A stretch of DNA of 64,000 bases from Fictibacillus sp. FJAT-27399 (GCF_001510655.1 NZ_LMVC01000005.1:164952-228951); one strand, 5' to 3'; shown: positions 50,375 through 59,541, counted from the first letter of the stretch. Numbers and translations: made by a program. The notes: generated by a model not told the origin, from the letters alone.

Positions 50375-51067
50375 TTACATTCCGAGTAATCCTTTAAGCG
50401 TTCCAACTTCTTCAGCCGTTAATTCACGCCATTCGCCTCTGGGAAGTTCACCGAGTTCAATATTCATGATCCGAATCCGTTCGAGCTTCGTGACCGTATA
50501 GCCAAACGCCCGGCACATTCTGCGGATTTGGCGGTTCAGTCCCTGCTTAAGAATGATACGGAACTCATCATCGCTTACTGGTTTGACCACACAGGGCTTG
50601 GTCATAGCTTCAGGAATCTGTACTCCCCTCGACATGTTTTCGATAAATTGTTTGCTGTAGGTCTTATCAAGTGTTACTAAGTATTCCTTTTCATGTCCGT
50701 GATCAGAATTGGAGATTGCATTTGCCAGTTCCCCGTCATTCGTCATTAAAATCAAGCCCTCTGAAGCCTTGTCCAAACGGCCGACTGGGAAAATCCGTTC
50801 AGGATAACTTACAAAATCTATGATATTTCCTTCAATATGTGGAGCGGCCGTGCACGTGATGCCGGCCGGTTTATTCAATGCAATGTATATCGAGTGTACC
50901 TTATTTTCAATAGGTTTCCCATCAATCAGCACGATGTCGTCCGGACTCACCAATTGGCCCGCTTCACATACTGCTCCATTGACGGTAATCCTTCCCGCTT
51001 TTATAAGCCTGTCCGTCTCCCGCCTTGAAACAGCGCCTGTTTCACTGATGTATTTGTTAATTCTCAT
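50375..51067 (-). CDS. rluF: 23S rRNA pseudouridine synthase RluF-like
   Basis: 230 residues. N-terminal S4 RNA-binding domain (MRINKYISETGAVSRRETDR, then LIKAGRITVNGAVCEAG), catalytic motif FPVGRLDKASEGLILMTNDG with the essential Asp, and C-terminal RQIRRMCRAFGYTVTKLERI. The length and lack of extra domains fit the RluE/RluF/RsuA group, and the S4 domain with this order favours RluF. It isomerises a uridine in 23S rRNA. Confidence 0.88.
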   Translation of the reverse strand: MRINKYISETGAVSRRETDRLIKAGRITVNGAVCEAGQLVSPDDIVLIDGKPIENKVHSIYIALNKPAGITCTAAPHIEGNIIDFVSYPERIFPVGRLDKASEGLILMTNDGELANAISNSDHGHEKEYLVTLDKTYSKQFIENMSRGVQIPEAMTKPCVVKPVSDDEFRIILKQGLNRQIRRMCRAFGYTVTKLERIRIMNIELGELPRGEWRELTAEEVGTLKGLLGM

Positions 51068-51104
51068 GGTCTGCCCGCTTTCTGTTTATGTCTGCCGACT
51101 TACA

Positions 51105-51683
51105 TTATGGATAAATCTTCTCTCCTTTTTCAAGCATCTCAAGGAATTGGTCCATCCGTTTCATCCGTGTTTCCGGTTTCTTGGCGGTCTGTAGTCTAAA
51201 AAGAATCGCATACCGGTTCTGGCTGTTCAATGTTTCAAAAAAGGCTTTCGCGTTCGGCCGCAGCTGAAGTTCCTTCTCAAAGTCCTCGGGCAGGCTTTTA
51301 TCGCTTTGCGGCGCGTATGCTTTTTCCCAAAGACCGTTTTCTTTGGCCTGTTCAATCGCCCGGAGTCCGGAAGGTTTCATTCTTCCTGCCGCTATAAGCT
51401 CTTCTGTTTTATCTTTATTCACTTTCGACCAAATGCTTTTTGGCCCTCTCGGTGTAAACCGCTGAAGCCATGTTTGATCATCAAACTTTTCCTTCTCGCT
51501 GTCGATCCACCCGTAACATAAACCGCTTTCCACAGCTTCGGCATAGCTTGGTGTGATGATACCTGCATTCTTTTTGGCAATGTGCAGACGAATTCCTGGT
51601 GAAACCTCATGATTGTCCTCCAGCCACTCCTCCAGTGCTTGCTGATCTTCAAACCACATTATCGGCAGTTCCGCTTTCGCCAT
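51105..51683 (-). CDS. YdeI/OmpD-associated family protein
   Basis: 192 residues, soluble. Family blocks are QALEEWLEDNHEVSPGIRLH, SYAEAVESGLCYGWIDSEKE, WLQRFTPRGPKSIWSKVNKD and AKAFFETLNSQNRYAILFRL followed by QTAKKPETR. The family is linked to bacteriocin or peptide-resistance phenotypes in Gram-negatives but has no proven activity. It lies upstream of rluF with a short gap and probably shares its transcript. Confidence 0.88.
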   Translation of the reverse strand: MAKAELPIMWFEDQQALEEWLEDNHEVSPGIRLHIAKKNAGIITPSYAEAVESGLCYGWIDSEKEKFDDQTWLQRFTPRGPKSIWSKVNKDKTEELIAAGRMKPSGLRAIEQAKENGLWEKAYAPQSDKSLPEDFEKELQLRPNAKAFFETLNSQNRYAILFRLQTAKKPETRMKRMDQFLEMLEKGEKIYP

Positions 51684-51732
51684 AACCTCGACCTCCAGAC
51701 ATTGGTAGCGTACCTTCCTTCATTACGCCAAC

Positions 51733-51772
51733 ACAAAAAAGAAATCCTCCCGGTCCTTCGAGAGAATTTCTT
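51733..51772 (-). terminator. Terminator after the AmiS/UreI gene
   Basis: Read leftward, AAAGAAAT then CTC pair with GAG and ATTTCTTT around a CG-rich tip, followed by TTT. Confidence 0.75.
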
Positions 51773-51777
51773 TCTAT

Positions 51778-52410
51778 TTAAGAAGCCGTCTGTACTTCCA
51801 GCCGTTTTTCTTTTTTCTGAGTAGACAGGATCAGCTGTATAGTACAACCGATAAAGTACACGAACGATGCGATTAGCAAGTACGTCCATGCCTGAGAAAC
51901 AGCCTGCGTTTTCCATACTCCTGCTAGAGACAGGAGTGCCGGAAAAGTAAGCGTCAGCCAAGATTGCACGAATGCGACCTTGCCGATATAGTTATCAATT
52001 TTTTTATTCAGTGCTCCGGACAGGAAGAAGAGGAACCATAAATACGCCCATGCGACCCAAGTCAGGCTGCTTACAAGATCATGAAACTGCATATAAGACA
52101 CAACAGTATACATAACGGCAATGATGGAAACCCAAAGCGAGTAATATCCAAGCCCGCTGCCGTGAAGACCTTTTACATTTGTGACTCCTACAAATAAATA
52201 GGTCAGCCCGAACAAAAAGATCGAAGCCAGATTAAAAATGGTCCAGTGCTGCTGATCCGAGATTACGATCAAATAAAACGGAATAACGACCTGAAGGACT
52301 CCGACAAACAAGTTGAAATATCCGACGCTCTTGCCCTCCGCTTTTCCGAAAAGCATGAAGCTGTTTAAGAACAGGGCTGCTCCTGAAAGAAATAAACCGA
52401 CGTCACCCAT
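51778..52410 (-). CDS. AmiS/UreI-family urea or short-chain amide channel
   Basis: 210 residues with about six or seven membrane helices. UreI/AmiS blocks are GLFLSGAALFLNSFMLFGKA, YFNLFVGVLQVVIPFYLIV, LFGLTYLFVGVTNVKGLHGS and GLGYYSLWVSIIAVMYTVV. It would let urea or small amides pass the membrane. No urease or amidase gene is in the window, so the partner enzyme must lie elsewhere or the channel works alone. A multi-hairpin repeat lies directly upstream. Confidence 0.9.
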   Translation of the reverse strand: MGDVGLFLSGAALFLNSFMLFGKAEGKSVGYFNLFVGVLQVVIPFYLIVISDQQHWTIFNLASIFLFGLTYLFVGVTNVKGLHGSGLGYYSLWVSIIAVMYTVVSYMQFHDLVSSLTWVAWAYLWFLFFLSGALNKKIDNYIGKVAFVQSWLTLTFPALLSLAGVWKTQAVSQAWTYLLIASFVYFIGCTIQLILSTQKKEKRLEVQTAS

Positions 52411-52462
52411 AATGTTTTGCTGTGAGAAAACAATCTCACAGACAAATTCACCTCACTTATAT

Positions 52463-52650
52463 TGAAAAGCGCAAGCGCCCTGTTTAAGTCCGACAAGCGC
52501 TGGAACTCTTAACCTGCAACACGATTTTTGTGTTGAGGGGGAAGAGTGAAGCGACCTAAGACGAATTGTGATTTTTCAATTCGTCCTCCGAGGACTAAAG
52601 CTGAAAACTGGAATTCGTTTTCAGCCCTGGGCGCTGGAGCTAGACTTTAC
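52463..52650. repeat. Multi-hairpin dispersed-type repeat (AGCGCCC...GGGCGCT)
   Basis: About 190 bp enclosed by AGCGCCC and GGGCGCT. Inside are three good hairpins: CAACAC/GTGTTG, the perfect GACGAATTG/CAATTCGTC and the perfect GCTGAAAAC/GTTTTCAGC. GCGCAAGCGCC and AAGCGCTGGA at the left end, with GGGCGCTGGAGCTAGAC at the right, are typical of a repeat common between Bacillus genes. It lies between the divergent UreI-like start and the nupC terminator. Confidence 0.75.
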
Positions 52651-52663
52651 TTCATTGAAACTA

Positions 52664-52709
52664 AAAAAGAAAAAGCAGATCCCCTCCGCTAGTGCAGAAA
52701 GGGATATGC
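52664..52709 (-). terminator. Terminator after nupC
   Basis: Read leftward, GCATATCCC pairs with GGGGATCTGC (bulge), followed by TTTTTCTTTTTT. Confidence 0.7.
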
Positions 52710-52726
52710 CCTATGTTTTGTTTTGA

Positions 52727-53908
52727 TTACAGGATGAAGCTTACGATGATTGCTGAAAGTACGCTGACAAGTGTTGCTCCGTAAAGAAGCTTCAATCCAA
52801 AGCGTGCAACCACGTTTCCTTGTTTCTCGCTCAAGCCTTTCACCGCTCCGGCAATGATTCCGATGGATGAGAAGTTTGCGAAGGATACAAGGAATACAGA
52901 GATGATACCCAGTGTACGCGGGCTCAATGCGTCCTTCACCTTGCCAAGCTGAATCATGGCTACGAATTCGTTAGTTACTAATTTTGTTGCCATAATTCCA
53001 CCGGCAGAAACCGCTTCAGCCCACGGAACACCCATGATGAAGGCAATCGGTGCAAAGATATAGCCAAGGACATGCTGGAAGGTTACACCGAAAATCAAGT
53101 CGAACACGCTGTCAATGGCAGCCATCAAGGCAACAAATCCAATCAGCATCGCACCAACAATGATCGCAACTTTAAACCCGTCCATAATATATTCGCCAAG
53201 CATCTCGAAGAATGACTGTTTCTCTTCTTCCACAACTTCAAGAATATCTTCGTTTTCATCAACTTTATAAGGGTTGATGATGGAAGCGATAATGAAACCG
53301 CCGAAAAGGTTAAGCACGAGAGCAGTTACTACATATTTCGGTTCAATCATCGTCATGTAAGCACCGACGATGGACATGGAAACCGTAGACATCGCAGAAG
53401 CACACAATGTATATAAGCGGTGCTCCGGTATACGGCCCAATTGTTTTTTCACGGTAATAAATACTTCAGATTGTCCTACCATCGCAGAAGCAATCGCATT
53501 ATAAGATTCCAGCTTGCCCATGCCGTTTACTTTGCTGAGCAAGAATCCAATTCCTCTCATAACGAGCGGAAGAACTTTGATATATTGGAAAATCCCAATC
53601 AATACAGAGATAAACACGATAGGAAGCAAAACATTAATGAAGAACGGCATTTGTCCGTCATTGGCAATTCCGCCAAATACGAAGTTAACCCCTGCAGCTG
53701 CATATTCAAGCAGCTTTTCGAATACACCCGCAAATCCTTTAATGACCACCAAGCCAAATCTGGTGTTTAAAAGAACATAGGCCAATACAAGCTGCAAGAC
53801 GATCATAATGGCAATCGGCTTGTAATTTACTTGTTTACGGTTATTGCTTGCTAGAAGTGCTAATCCAAGCACAACAACAAGTCCTAAAATCGCAATGATA
53901 TATGTCAT
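52727..53908 (-). CDS. nupC: Nucleoside:cation symporter, CNT family (NupC)
   Basis: 393 residues, ten or so membrane helices. CNT landmarks are [20 protein letters not shown] followed by [20 protein letters not shown] (nucleoside- and sodium-binding region), [16 protein letters not shown] and [20 protein letters not shown]. It imports pyrimidine nucleosides and deoxynucleosides with a coupling cation. It is the last gene of the deoC-cdd-nupC operon, so uptake is tied to deamination and deoxyribose-phosphate breakdown. Confidence 0.95.
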   Translation of the reverse strand: MTYIIAILGLVVVLGLALLASNNRKQVNYKPIAIMIVLQLVLAYVLLNTRFGLVVIKGFAGVFEKLLEYAAAGVNFVFGGIANDGQMPFFINVLLPIVFISVLIGIFQYIKVLPLVMRGIGFLLSKVNGMGKLESYNAIASAMVGQSEVFITVKKQLGRIPEHRLYTLCASAMSTVSMSIVGAYMTMIEPKYVVTALVLNLFGGFIIASIINPYKVDENEDILEVVEEEKQSFFEMLGEYIMDGFKVAIIVGAMLIGFVALMAAIDSVFDLIFGVTFQHVLGYIFAPIAFIMGVPWAEAVSAGGIMATKLVTNEFVAMIQLGKVKDALSPRTLGIISVFLVSFANFSSIGIIAGAVKGLSEKQGNVVARFGLKLLYGATLVSVLSAIIVSFIL

Positions 53909-53957
53909 AATAATTTCCCCTAGTTGTTATTTTCACATCATTGTGTGAGAACTGAAA

Positions 53958-54356
<399 letters not shown>

Positions 54357-54386
54357 TCAGATCTCCATTCAAGTGGTTTTAATTTT

Positions 54387-55064
54387 TTAGTAAGAGCTAT
54401 TAGACGTCTGACCTTTTGCGATAGCAACACCTGAGCTAGCGCCGATACGAGTCGCACCTGCTTTTACTACGTTCTCTGCATCTTCAAGGCTGCGTACGCC
54501 ACCGGATGCTTTAACTCCTACATCTGGTCCAACTGTTTTTCTCATAAGTGCTACATCTTCCGGAGTTGCTCCACCTGTAGAGAATCCTGTGGACGTTTTA
54601 ACATAATCCGCACCAGCTTTAACGGAAAGCTCACATGCGATTACTTTTTCTTCGTCAGTAAGCAAAGAAGTTTCGATGATTACTTTTGTTAGTGCTTTTC
54701 CTTTAGCTGCTTCAACAACTGCTTTGATGTCGTTTTCTACAACGTCAAACTGTTTGCTTTTTAGAGCGCCGATGTTAATTACCATATCTACTTCGTCTGC
54801 TCCGTTTTCAATCGCATTTGTTGTTTCAAATGCTTTCACTTCTGGAGTAGATGCTCCAAGCGGGAAACCGATAACCGTACATACCTTTACTTCAGGAGTG
54901 TCTTTCAGAATTTCTGCAGCTGTTTTAACCCAAGTCGGATTCACACATACCGAAGCAAATTTGTGCTCTTTTGCTTCCTCAGCAAGTACTTGAATTTGTT
55001 CTTGAGTTGCATCAGCTTTTAATAATGTATGATCGATCATTTGAACCAATTTTGTGTTTGACAT
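54387..55064 (-). CDS. deoC: Deoxyribose-phosphate aldolase
   Basis: 225 residues, a TIM barrel with the Schiff-base Lys in [20 protein letters not shown], the phosphate loop [14 protein letters not shown] and the N-terminal [20 protein letters not shown]. It splits 2-deoxyribose-5-phosphate to acetaldehyde and glyceraldehyde-3-phosphate. It is the first gene of the structural operon and has its own promoter, operator and cre upstream. Confidence 0.96.
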   Translation of the reverse strand: MSNTKLVQMIDHTLLKADATQEQIQVLAEEAKEHKFASVCVNPTWVKTAAEILKDTPEVKVCTVIGFPLGASTPEVKAFETTNAIENGADEVDMVINIGALKSKQFDVVENDIKAVVEAAKGKALTKVIIETSLLTDEEKVIACELSVKAGADYVKTSTGFSTGGATPEDVALMRKTVGPDVGVKASGGVRSLEDAENVVKAGATRIGASSGVAIAKGQTSNSSY

Positions 55065-55095
55065 ACAGGTTGTTCCTTTCTATTTTGAAAATATA

Positions 55096-55187
55096 ATAAA
55101 ACGCTTTCAGTCATATTGTTGCATTTTTGCTTGCATGAACACTATACCAAGCAACTGAACAATTGTAAACAATTAAATGAACAAATG
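55096..55187 (-). promoter_or_regulatory. deoC promoter with DeoR-type operator and cre
   Basis: Read leftward, TTTACA (55164-55169), 17 bp, TATAGT (55141-55146) is a good SigA promoter. TGAACAATTG (55156) and TGAACAAATG (55178) are direct repeats 22 bp apart on the + strand, with ATTGTAAACAAT between, suited to a DeoR/SorC repressor overlapping the -35. The leftward TGAAAGCGTTTTAT (55096-55109) is a 12 of 14 cre match about 25-38 bp past the start. Confidence 0.75.
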
Positions 55188-55206
55188 TAAAAGTATTTTT
55201 TTCCAA

Positions 55207-55235
55207 CAAAAAAAGCCCTTGTTGAAGGGACTTTT
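55207..55235 (-). terminator. Terminator between deoR and deoC
   Basis: Read leftward, AGTCCCTT, loop CAAC, AAGGGCT then TTTTTT. Confidence 0.85.
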
Positions 55236-55242
55236 ATGAACT

Positions 55243-56196
55243 TTACTCTTCTTTATCCAGCAAAAACCTGGCCGTAAACTGATCGGTCACGAGCACATTC
55301 GAGTATCCGCCTTTTAACGCACCATAAATGCCATCAATCTTTTGCTGTCCGCCGGCCACCAGGATGGAATGTTCCTTCTGCTTCAAATCTTTTAAATCAA
55401 TCCCAAGCGTCCGTTCATTGAGGCTGGCGTTTAGAATTTCTCCCTCTTCATCAATAAAGCGGGAACAAATGTCACCTGCGGCCTTTGAATGGATATGCTT
55501 CAGATCTTCTTCAGAAAAATAGCCAAGCTGGAATAACAGGGATTCCGACTTCACAGGTCCTATCGTGAACAGCGCGATATTCGCGTCTTTCCCCATGTCC
55601 AAAATTCGTTTAATATGCCGGTCGGCTTCCATCGCCTGCTTGACGACAACGTGGTCAACTATCGCTGGAAGCGGTAGATGAGTCGGCACGGTGTTGAACG
55701 CTTTGCCGAACAGATCGAGGATTTCCGAGTGGTACGTATTGGTTTCGGAGTGGCTGATGCCGCCTTTTAACTGAACGACTTTAACATCCTTGACGAACTT
55801 TTGCTTCAGCTGGCAGGCCACGTTATATAAAGTGGTTCCCCATGTAACCCCAATCCTATCTCCGTCTTTTACGATTTCATAAAGGTACTCAGCCGCTTTC
55901 TCACCGAGACCCTTCTTTATGCTTGTACTCTCATATTGCGGAATGGAAGCGACAATTGCTTTTTTAAGGTTAAATTTTTCTTCAAGCTCACGGGCCAGCT
56001 GTTCAATCCCATTTGTGGGATCCATGATTTTGATCTGCACGATCCCTTCGGTTTTAGCCTGCTGAAGCAGTCTTGAAACGGTCGGTCTCGAAATGCCCAA
56101 TTCTGCCGCTATTTGGTTCTGATTGTAATCCAGCAAATAATAGAGCTTTGCTGCTTCAATGACCTTCTTTAACTTTTCTTGTTCCAAAGGGTCCAC
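55243..56196 (-). CDS. deoR: DeoR, SorC-family deoxyribonucleoside operon repressor
   Basis: 317 residues. N-terminal helix-turn-helix YNQNQIAAELGISRPTVSRL followed by LQQAKTEGIVQIKI, then a sugar-phosphate-binding SorC domain with VTWGTTLYNVACQLK, VVQLKGGISHSETNTYHSEI and ILVAGGQQKIDGIYGALKGG. In B. subtilis the protein of this type binds deoxyribose-5-phosphate and releases the deoC operator. It is immediately upstream of deoC and has its own terminator, so it is transcribed separately or by read-through. Confidence 0.94.
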   Translation of the reverse strand: MDPLEQEKLKKVIEAAKLYYLLDYNQNQIAAELGISRPTVSRLLQQAKTEGIVQIKIMDPTNGIEQLARELEEKFNLKKAIVASIPQYESTSIKKGLGEKAAEYLYEIVKDGDRIGVTWGTTLYNVACQLKQKFVKDVKVVQLKGGISHSETNTYHSEILDLFGKAFNTVPTHLPLPAIVDHVVVKQAMEADRHIKRILDMGKDANIALFTIGPVKSESLLFQLGYFSEEDLKHIHSKAAGDICSRFIDEEGEILNASLNERTLGIDLKDLKQKEHSILVAGGQQKIDGIYGALKGGYSNVLVTDQFTARFLLDKEE

Positions 56197-56292
56197 CGCC
56201 GTTTCTCATAATCCTTCCCTAATATCTTACCAAAATTTCACCGGTCCTGAACATATGCAAAATAAAAAATACTAGTTTTTTCTAAATTTTGG

Positions 56293-56345
56293 TTGACTTG
56301 AGCCGATATACCGCATACCTTAAAAGTGAATGAATCATTCATTCA
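56293..56345 (+). promoter_or_regulatory. Promoter with 19-bp TetR-type operator
   Basis: TTGACT (56293-56298), 17 bp, TACCTT (56316-56321). The perfect palindrome TGAATGAATCATTCATTCA (56327-56345) covers the expected start point. It resembles the FadR-type TGAATGA...TCATTCA operator with one extra central base. Confidence 0.78.
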
Positions 56346-56370
56346 TCAAAACTGAGAGGAGCTTTTAAAA

Positions 56371-56781
56371 ATGACTGTTTACCTTTCTTCCCAAACGATC
56401 AGGGTTTTTATTAACCGTCCAGCCCAAGAGGTTTATGAGTATGCTTACAACATGGAGAATTTCCCTCAATGGGTATCCTTTTGCCAATCGATTCAAAAGG
56501 CTGATGAAGGAGATGCCTGGATGATGGAAACCCCTTACTGTATTTCTGAAGTTAGGGTTGCCCAAAAGAATTCCTTTGGCGTGCTGGATCATCGTTCCAT
56601 CCCTGCACCTGGTGTTGAAATTTGTGATGCGATGCGGGTCATCCCGAACGGCGATGGCTGTGAAGTATTTTTAACCGGTTTTCAGATGCCCGGGATGTCA
56701 CACGAAAAATTCTCCCAGGTCATCACTACCGGCCAACAGGATCTGAACAACTTAAAAACAGTATTGGAAGGGGGAAACTGA
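56371..56781 (+). CDS. SRPBCC-fold protein (START/polyketide-cyclase-like)
   Basis: 136 residues with GAGAGGAG upstream. The SRPBCC signature is visible at the N-terminus: FINRPAQEVYEYAYNMENFP, then QWVSFC, and a C-terminal long helix (SHEKFSQVITTGQQDLNNLK). It has a hydrophobic ligand cavity fold without evident catalytic motif. It abuts the FAD monooxygenase gene and shares the TetR-type operator. It may bind or cyclise the monooxygenase substrate. Confidence 0.82.
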   Translation: MTVYLSSQTIRVFINRPAQEVYEYAYNMENFPQWVSFCQSIQKADEGDAWMMETPYCISEVRVAQKNSFGVLDHRSIPAPGVEICDAMRVIPNGDGCEVFLTGFQMPGMSHEKFSQVITTGQQDLNNLKTVLEGGN

Positions 56782-58248
56782 ATGATGGCGATGAGATGGG
56801 ACTCTGCCATTGTGATCGGCGGAGGAATTGCTGGCTTATTAGCTGCACGTATACTTTCCGAGTTTTACAGCAAGGTGGTGATTGTTGAAAAAGATGCTTT
56901 TTCCGATCAGCCCGAACTTCGCCCAGGCACTCCGCAGGCCTTCCATCCCCACCGGATCACAGGGCGCGGAAAGGCTGTGATCAACCGGTTTTTTCCGGAT
57001 TATGAAAAGGATTTAGAGGCTCATGGAGCGCCTTCCTCCCTAAACAAAACTGTTCATCAGCATAATCAATATGGCACAATGGTGGCCCAATACCCGCGGA
57101 ATGACATTAAGTTCAGCAGGCCGGTCCTTGAATTTGTGATCCGTCAGCGGGTGAGGAACATAACTAATGTACAGTTCCTGCAGAAGCACGACGTTGTTCA
57201 CTTGTTATCCTCGGCAGACCATCAGACCATAACTGGCATTCTTGGAAGAAACCGCGTAACGAATGAAGAAAAGGAAATCCATGCCGATCTTGTGATAGAT
57301 ACGAGCGGGCGTTCCTCCAAGCTTCCCAAATGGCTGAAGGAGCTTGGATACGAGGTACCTGCTCCTGATCGGATGACAGCGGTCATCGGATACAGCACCC
57401 GCAGATATAAGCTTCCTTCGCATTTACTTCATCTGGCAGAAAAATGGGATGCAATAGTCATTGCCGGCCATCCATCTACAGGAACATTCCATTGCGTGTT
57501 TTCATTTATCGAAAACAATGTGGCAGAAACATTGCTTTACCGTCCCGACGGAATCTATCCCCCAACTGAGCCTGAGGCATACGCAAAAGAGATCGCAAGG
57601 CTGCCAAGTTCCCTCATCACGGAAATCATCAGTAAACTTGAACCGATGACCAACCCAAGGAGCTACCGTGTACCAGGACTATTCCGCCAGCATTTCGAAC
57701 AGATGGCGCATTGGCCAGAGGGATTGCTTGTTATAGGTGATGCCTTCTGTAATTTTGATCCGATTTTCGGCCAAGGCATGACCGTCTCTGCAATGGAAGC
57801 TGAGGTCCTGCATTCGCTGCTACGAGAACAGCAAACAGATCCGAAACCTCTTTTTGAGCAGAACGTCCTTCAAAAAATCCAGGATGTAATTGCCCCTGCC
57901 TGGTGGCTGAATTGCACAGCAGATCTGCAATGGGAAGATGTTGAGTATGAAGGTTCACAGCCTTTAAAAGGTATCGAGTTTGGACAAAAATACATGGATC
58001 TCTATCTCAAACATGCTACCGAAGAGCAGAATTGGAAGCTTTATGGGATGTATTGGGCCGTCAACACCTTGTCAGTTCCTCCAAAGGCTATTTTAAATCC
58101 TCAAATGGTCTCGACCGTTCTAACGTCTTCCTCAGAAGGCCGGTTGTGGCTGGATGAACTTCTTACAGAATACAAAAAGCCATTGGAGGAACTCCTGGAT
58201 GATATCCTTCCGTCCTTCTCGGGAGAAGTTTTTCAGCCGATCAGCTGA
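56782..58248 (+). CDS. FAD-dependent monooxygenase (aromatic hydroxylase-like)
   Basis: 488 residues, start directly after the SRPBCC stop. FAD-binding GxGxxG in AIVIGGGIAGLLAARILSEF (about residue 10-30), the DG-like segment DLVIDTSGRSSKLPKWL, and the second FAD motif LLVIGDAFCNFDPIFGQGMT. This is the group A flavoprotein monooxygenase/geranylgeranyl-reductase layout. The C-terminal 140 residues are specific to this subgroup. With the SRPBCC and TetR neighbours it suggests degradation or tailoring of a hydrophobic or aromatic compound. Substrate unknown. Confidence 0.88.
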   Translation: MMAMRWDSAIVIGGGIAGLLAARILSEFYSKVVIVEKDAFSDQPELRPGTPQAFHPHRITGRGKAVINRFFPDYEKDLEAHGAPSSLNKTVHQHNQYGTMVAQYPRNDIKFSRPVLEFVIRQRVRNITNVQFLQKHDVVHLLSSADHQTITGILGRNRVTNEEKEIHADLVIDTSGRSSKLPKWLKELGYEVPAPDRMTAVIGYSTRRYKLPSHLLHLAEKWDAIVIAGHPSTGTFHCVFSFIENNVAETLLYRPDGIYPPTEPEAYAKEIARLPSSLITEIISKLEPMTNPRSYRVPGLFRQHFEQMAHWPEGLLVIGDAFCNFDPIFGQGMTVSAMEAEVLHSLLREQQTDPKPLFEQNVLQKIQDVIAPAWWLNCTADLQWEDVEYEGSQPLKGIEFGQKYMDLYLKHATEEQNWKLYGMYWAVNTLSVPPKAILNPQMVSTVLTSSSEGRLWLDELLTEYKKPLEELLDDILPSFSGEVFQPIS

Positions 58249-58317
58249 ATTGAATAGAGCTTAGAGATTGAAATTGGTATACTTTTGGTAACAAGAGAAC
58301 GTAGGAGTGAATCTATT

Positions 58318-58914
58318 TTGCCACCATTAAACGAAGAACAGCTCCGCCAAATCCGTGATGAGCGAAGAGAACAGATACTTGCAGCTGCACTAAAGGTGTT
58401 TGCGCGCCGGGGAATCATCGGTACAAAAATGAGCATGATCAGCGCAGAGGCCGGCATCAGCCAAGGTCTCATGTACCGTTACTTCAAATCAAAGGATGAA
58501 CTCTTCACGACACTCGTTGAGCAGGCTATCCAAGGATCGGTGTCTGGCACCGAGCAGGTTCATCATATGCAAGGCTCCCCTCTTGAGAAATTAAAGAGGC
58601 TGACGGAAATGATCCTTGATGAAGAAGGCCAGCTTTATTTTATGCTGATGCATCAGGCACGAACCTCTGATGAAGTACCCGAGGAGGCTAAACAGCTCCT
58701 TCAAGGCGCCTCGATGGAAATGTATGTTGAGATGCTCAAGCCGCTGTTTGAAGAAGGCCAGAAAATCGGGGAACTGGCAGAAGGTGACATTGGCGAATTA
58801 ATTTCTTGTTATTTCACTGTTATTTCAGGATTGATGACCTTAAACATCCCTGGATTAGACGGCTATGAAATGCCGAGGGTTGAGATGCTGATGAGGATGT
58901 TCACAAAATCATAA
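58318..58914 (+). CDS. TetR/AcrR-family regulator of the monooxygenase module
   Basis: 198 residues if started at TTG 58318 (AGGAG about 12 bases upstream). A TTG at 58285 has no ribosome binding site. Helix-turn-helix GTKMSMISAEAGISQGLMYR followed by YFKSKDELF. The ligand domain is all helical. It is 70 nt downstream of the FAD enzyme, in the same direction, and likely represses the operon through the 19-bp palindrome at 56327. The short palindrome TCGGTGTCTGGCACCGA at 58537-58553 lies within its coding sequence and resembles the core of local repeats. Confidence 0.88.
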   Translation: MPPLNEEQLRQIRDERREQILAAALKVFARRGIIGTKMSMISAEAGISQGLMYRYFKSKDELFTTLVEQAIQGSVSGTEQVHHMQGSPLEKLKRLTEMILDEEGQLYFMLMHQARTSDEVPEEAKQLLQGASMEMYVEMLKPLFEEGQKIGELAEGDIGELISCYFTVISGLMTLNIPGLDGYEMPRVEMLMRMFTKS

Positions 58915-58956
58915 GGCCGGGTTGGCTGATGGGGGCTGCGTGTTATTAAAGTCGGG

Positions 58957-59484
58957 TTGATGCGCCATTTTAAAGTAACAAGAGGGTATCCAAATGGTTT
59001 CTTTTCATCAGAAGAATTGATGGAATGGGTTAAAGAATATGATGCTTCAGAAATTGAGGAGAGCGAGATAGACCTTGGCGGTGTAGATTGGAAAACCTGT
59101 TATTCCAGTAATCTTTCAAGGGCAGAAAAGACAGCCAGCCGTGCGTTTGATGGAGAGATTATCCTCATGAAAGAATTGCGCGAGATCCCCCTCTCGCCTT
59201 TCTTTCGTTCCAAAGTCAAACTGCCGCTAGCCATTCACCTCCTTTTCATCCGGCTCGCCTGGCTGATGAAGCACCCTTCTCAGTCCCCCGGCAAGGAAGA
59301 AATCATCCGGCTGATGAATGAAACGCTGAACCGAATCATTGAAAACGAGGGCGAAGACATTTTGATCGTCTGCCATGGCGGTGTGATGATGTTCATGCGA
59401 AAAGAATTGCTTAAGCACGGCTTTACCGGACCAAAGCTCGGCCGCCGCGTTGAACATGGGAAGGTGTATGTTTTTGAGAAATAG
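58957..59484 (+). CDS. Histidine phosphatase family protein
   Basis: 175 residues as drawn from TTG 58957. The family needs a first strand before its RH motif, and the codons just upstream read IKVGLMRHFKVTRG from an ATT at 58945, nine bases after GGGGG. Initiation at this rare ATT is plausible. Catalytic residues are RH (LMRHF), Arg in SSNLSRAEKTASRA, Glu in LREIPLSPF and the second His in ILIVCHGGVMMFM. It hydrolyses a phosphate ester through phospho-His. Substrate unknown. Confidence 0.85.
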   Translation: MMRHFKVTRGYPNGFFSSEELMEWVKEYDASEIEESEIDLGGVDWKTCYSSNLSRAEKTASRAFDGEIILMKELREIPLSPFFRSKVKLPLAIHLLFIRLAWLMKHPSQSPGKEEIIRLMNETLNRIIENEGEDILIVCHGGVMMFMRKELLKHGFTGPKLGRRVEHGKVYVFEK

Positions 59485-59496
59485 GCTTAATGATTA

Positions 59497-59541
59497 CTTC
59501 TGGATCTGTGTTGCTCACATACAGAATCCAGGAGTTTTTTT
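59497..59541 (+). terminator. Terminator after the phosphatase gene
   Basis: CTGGATCTGTG and CACATACAGAATCCAG form a bulged stem, followed by GAGTTTTTTT. Confidence 0.8.
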
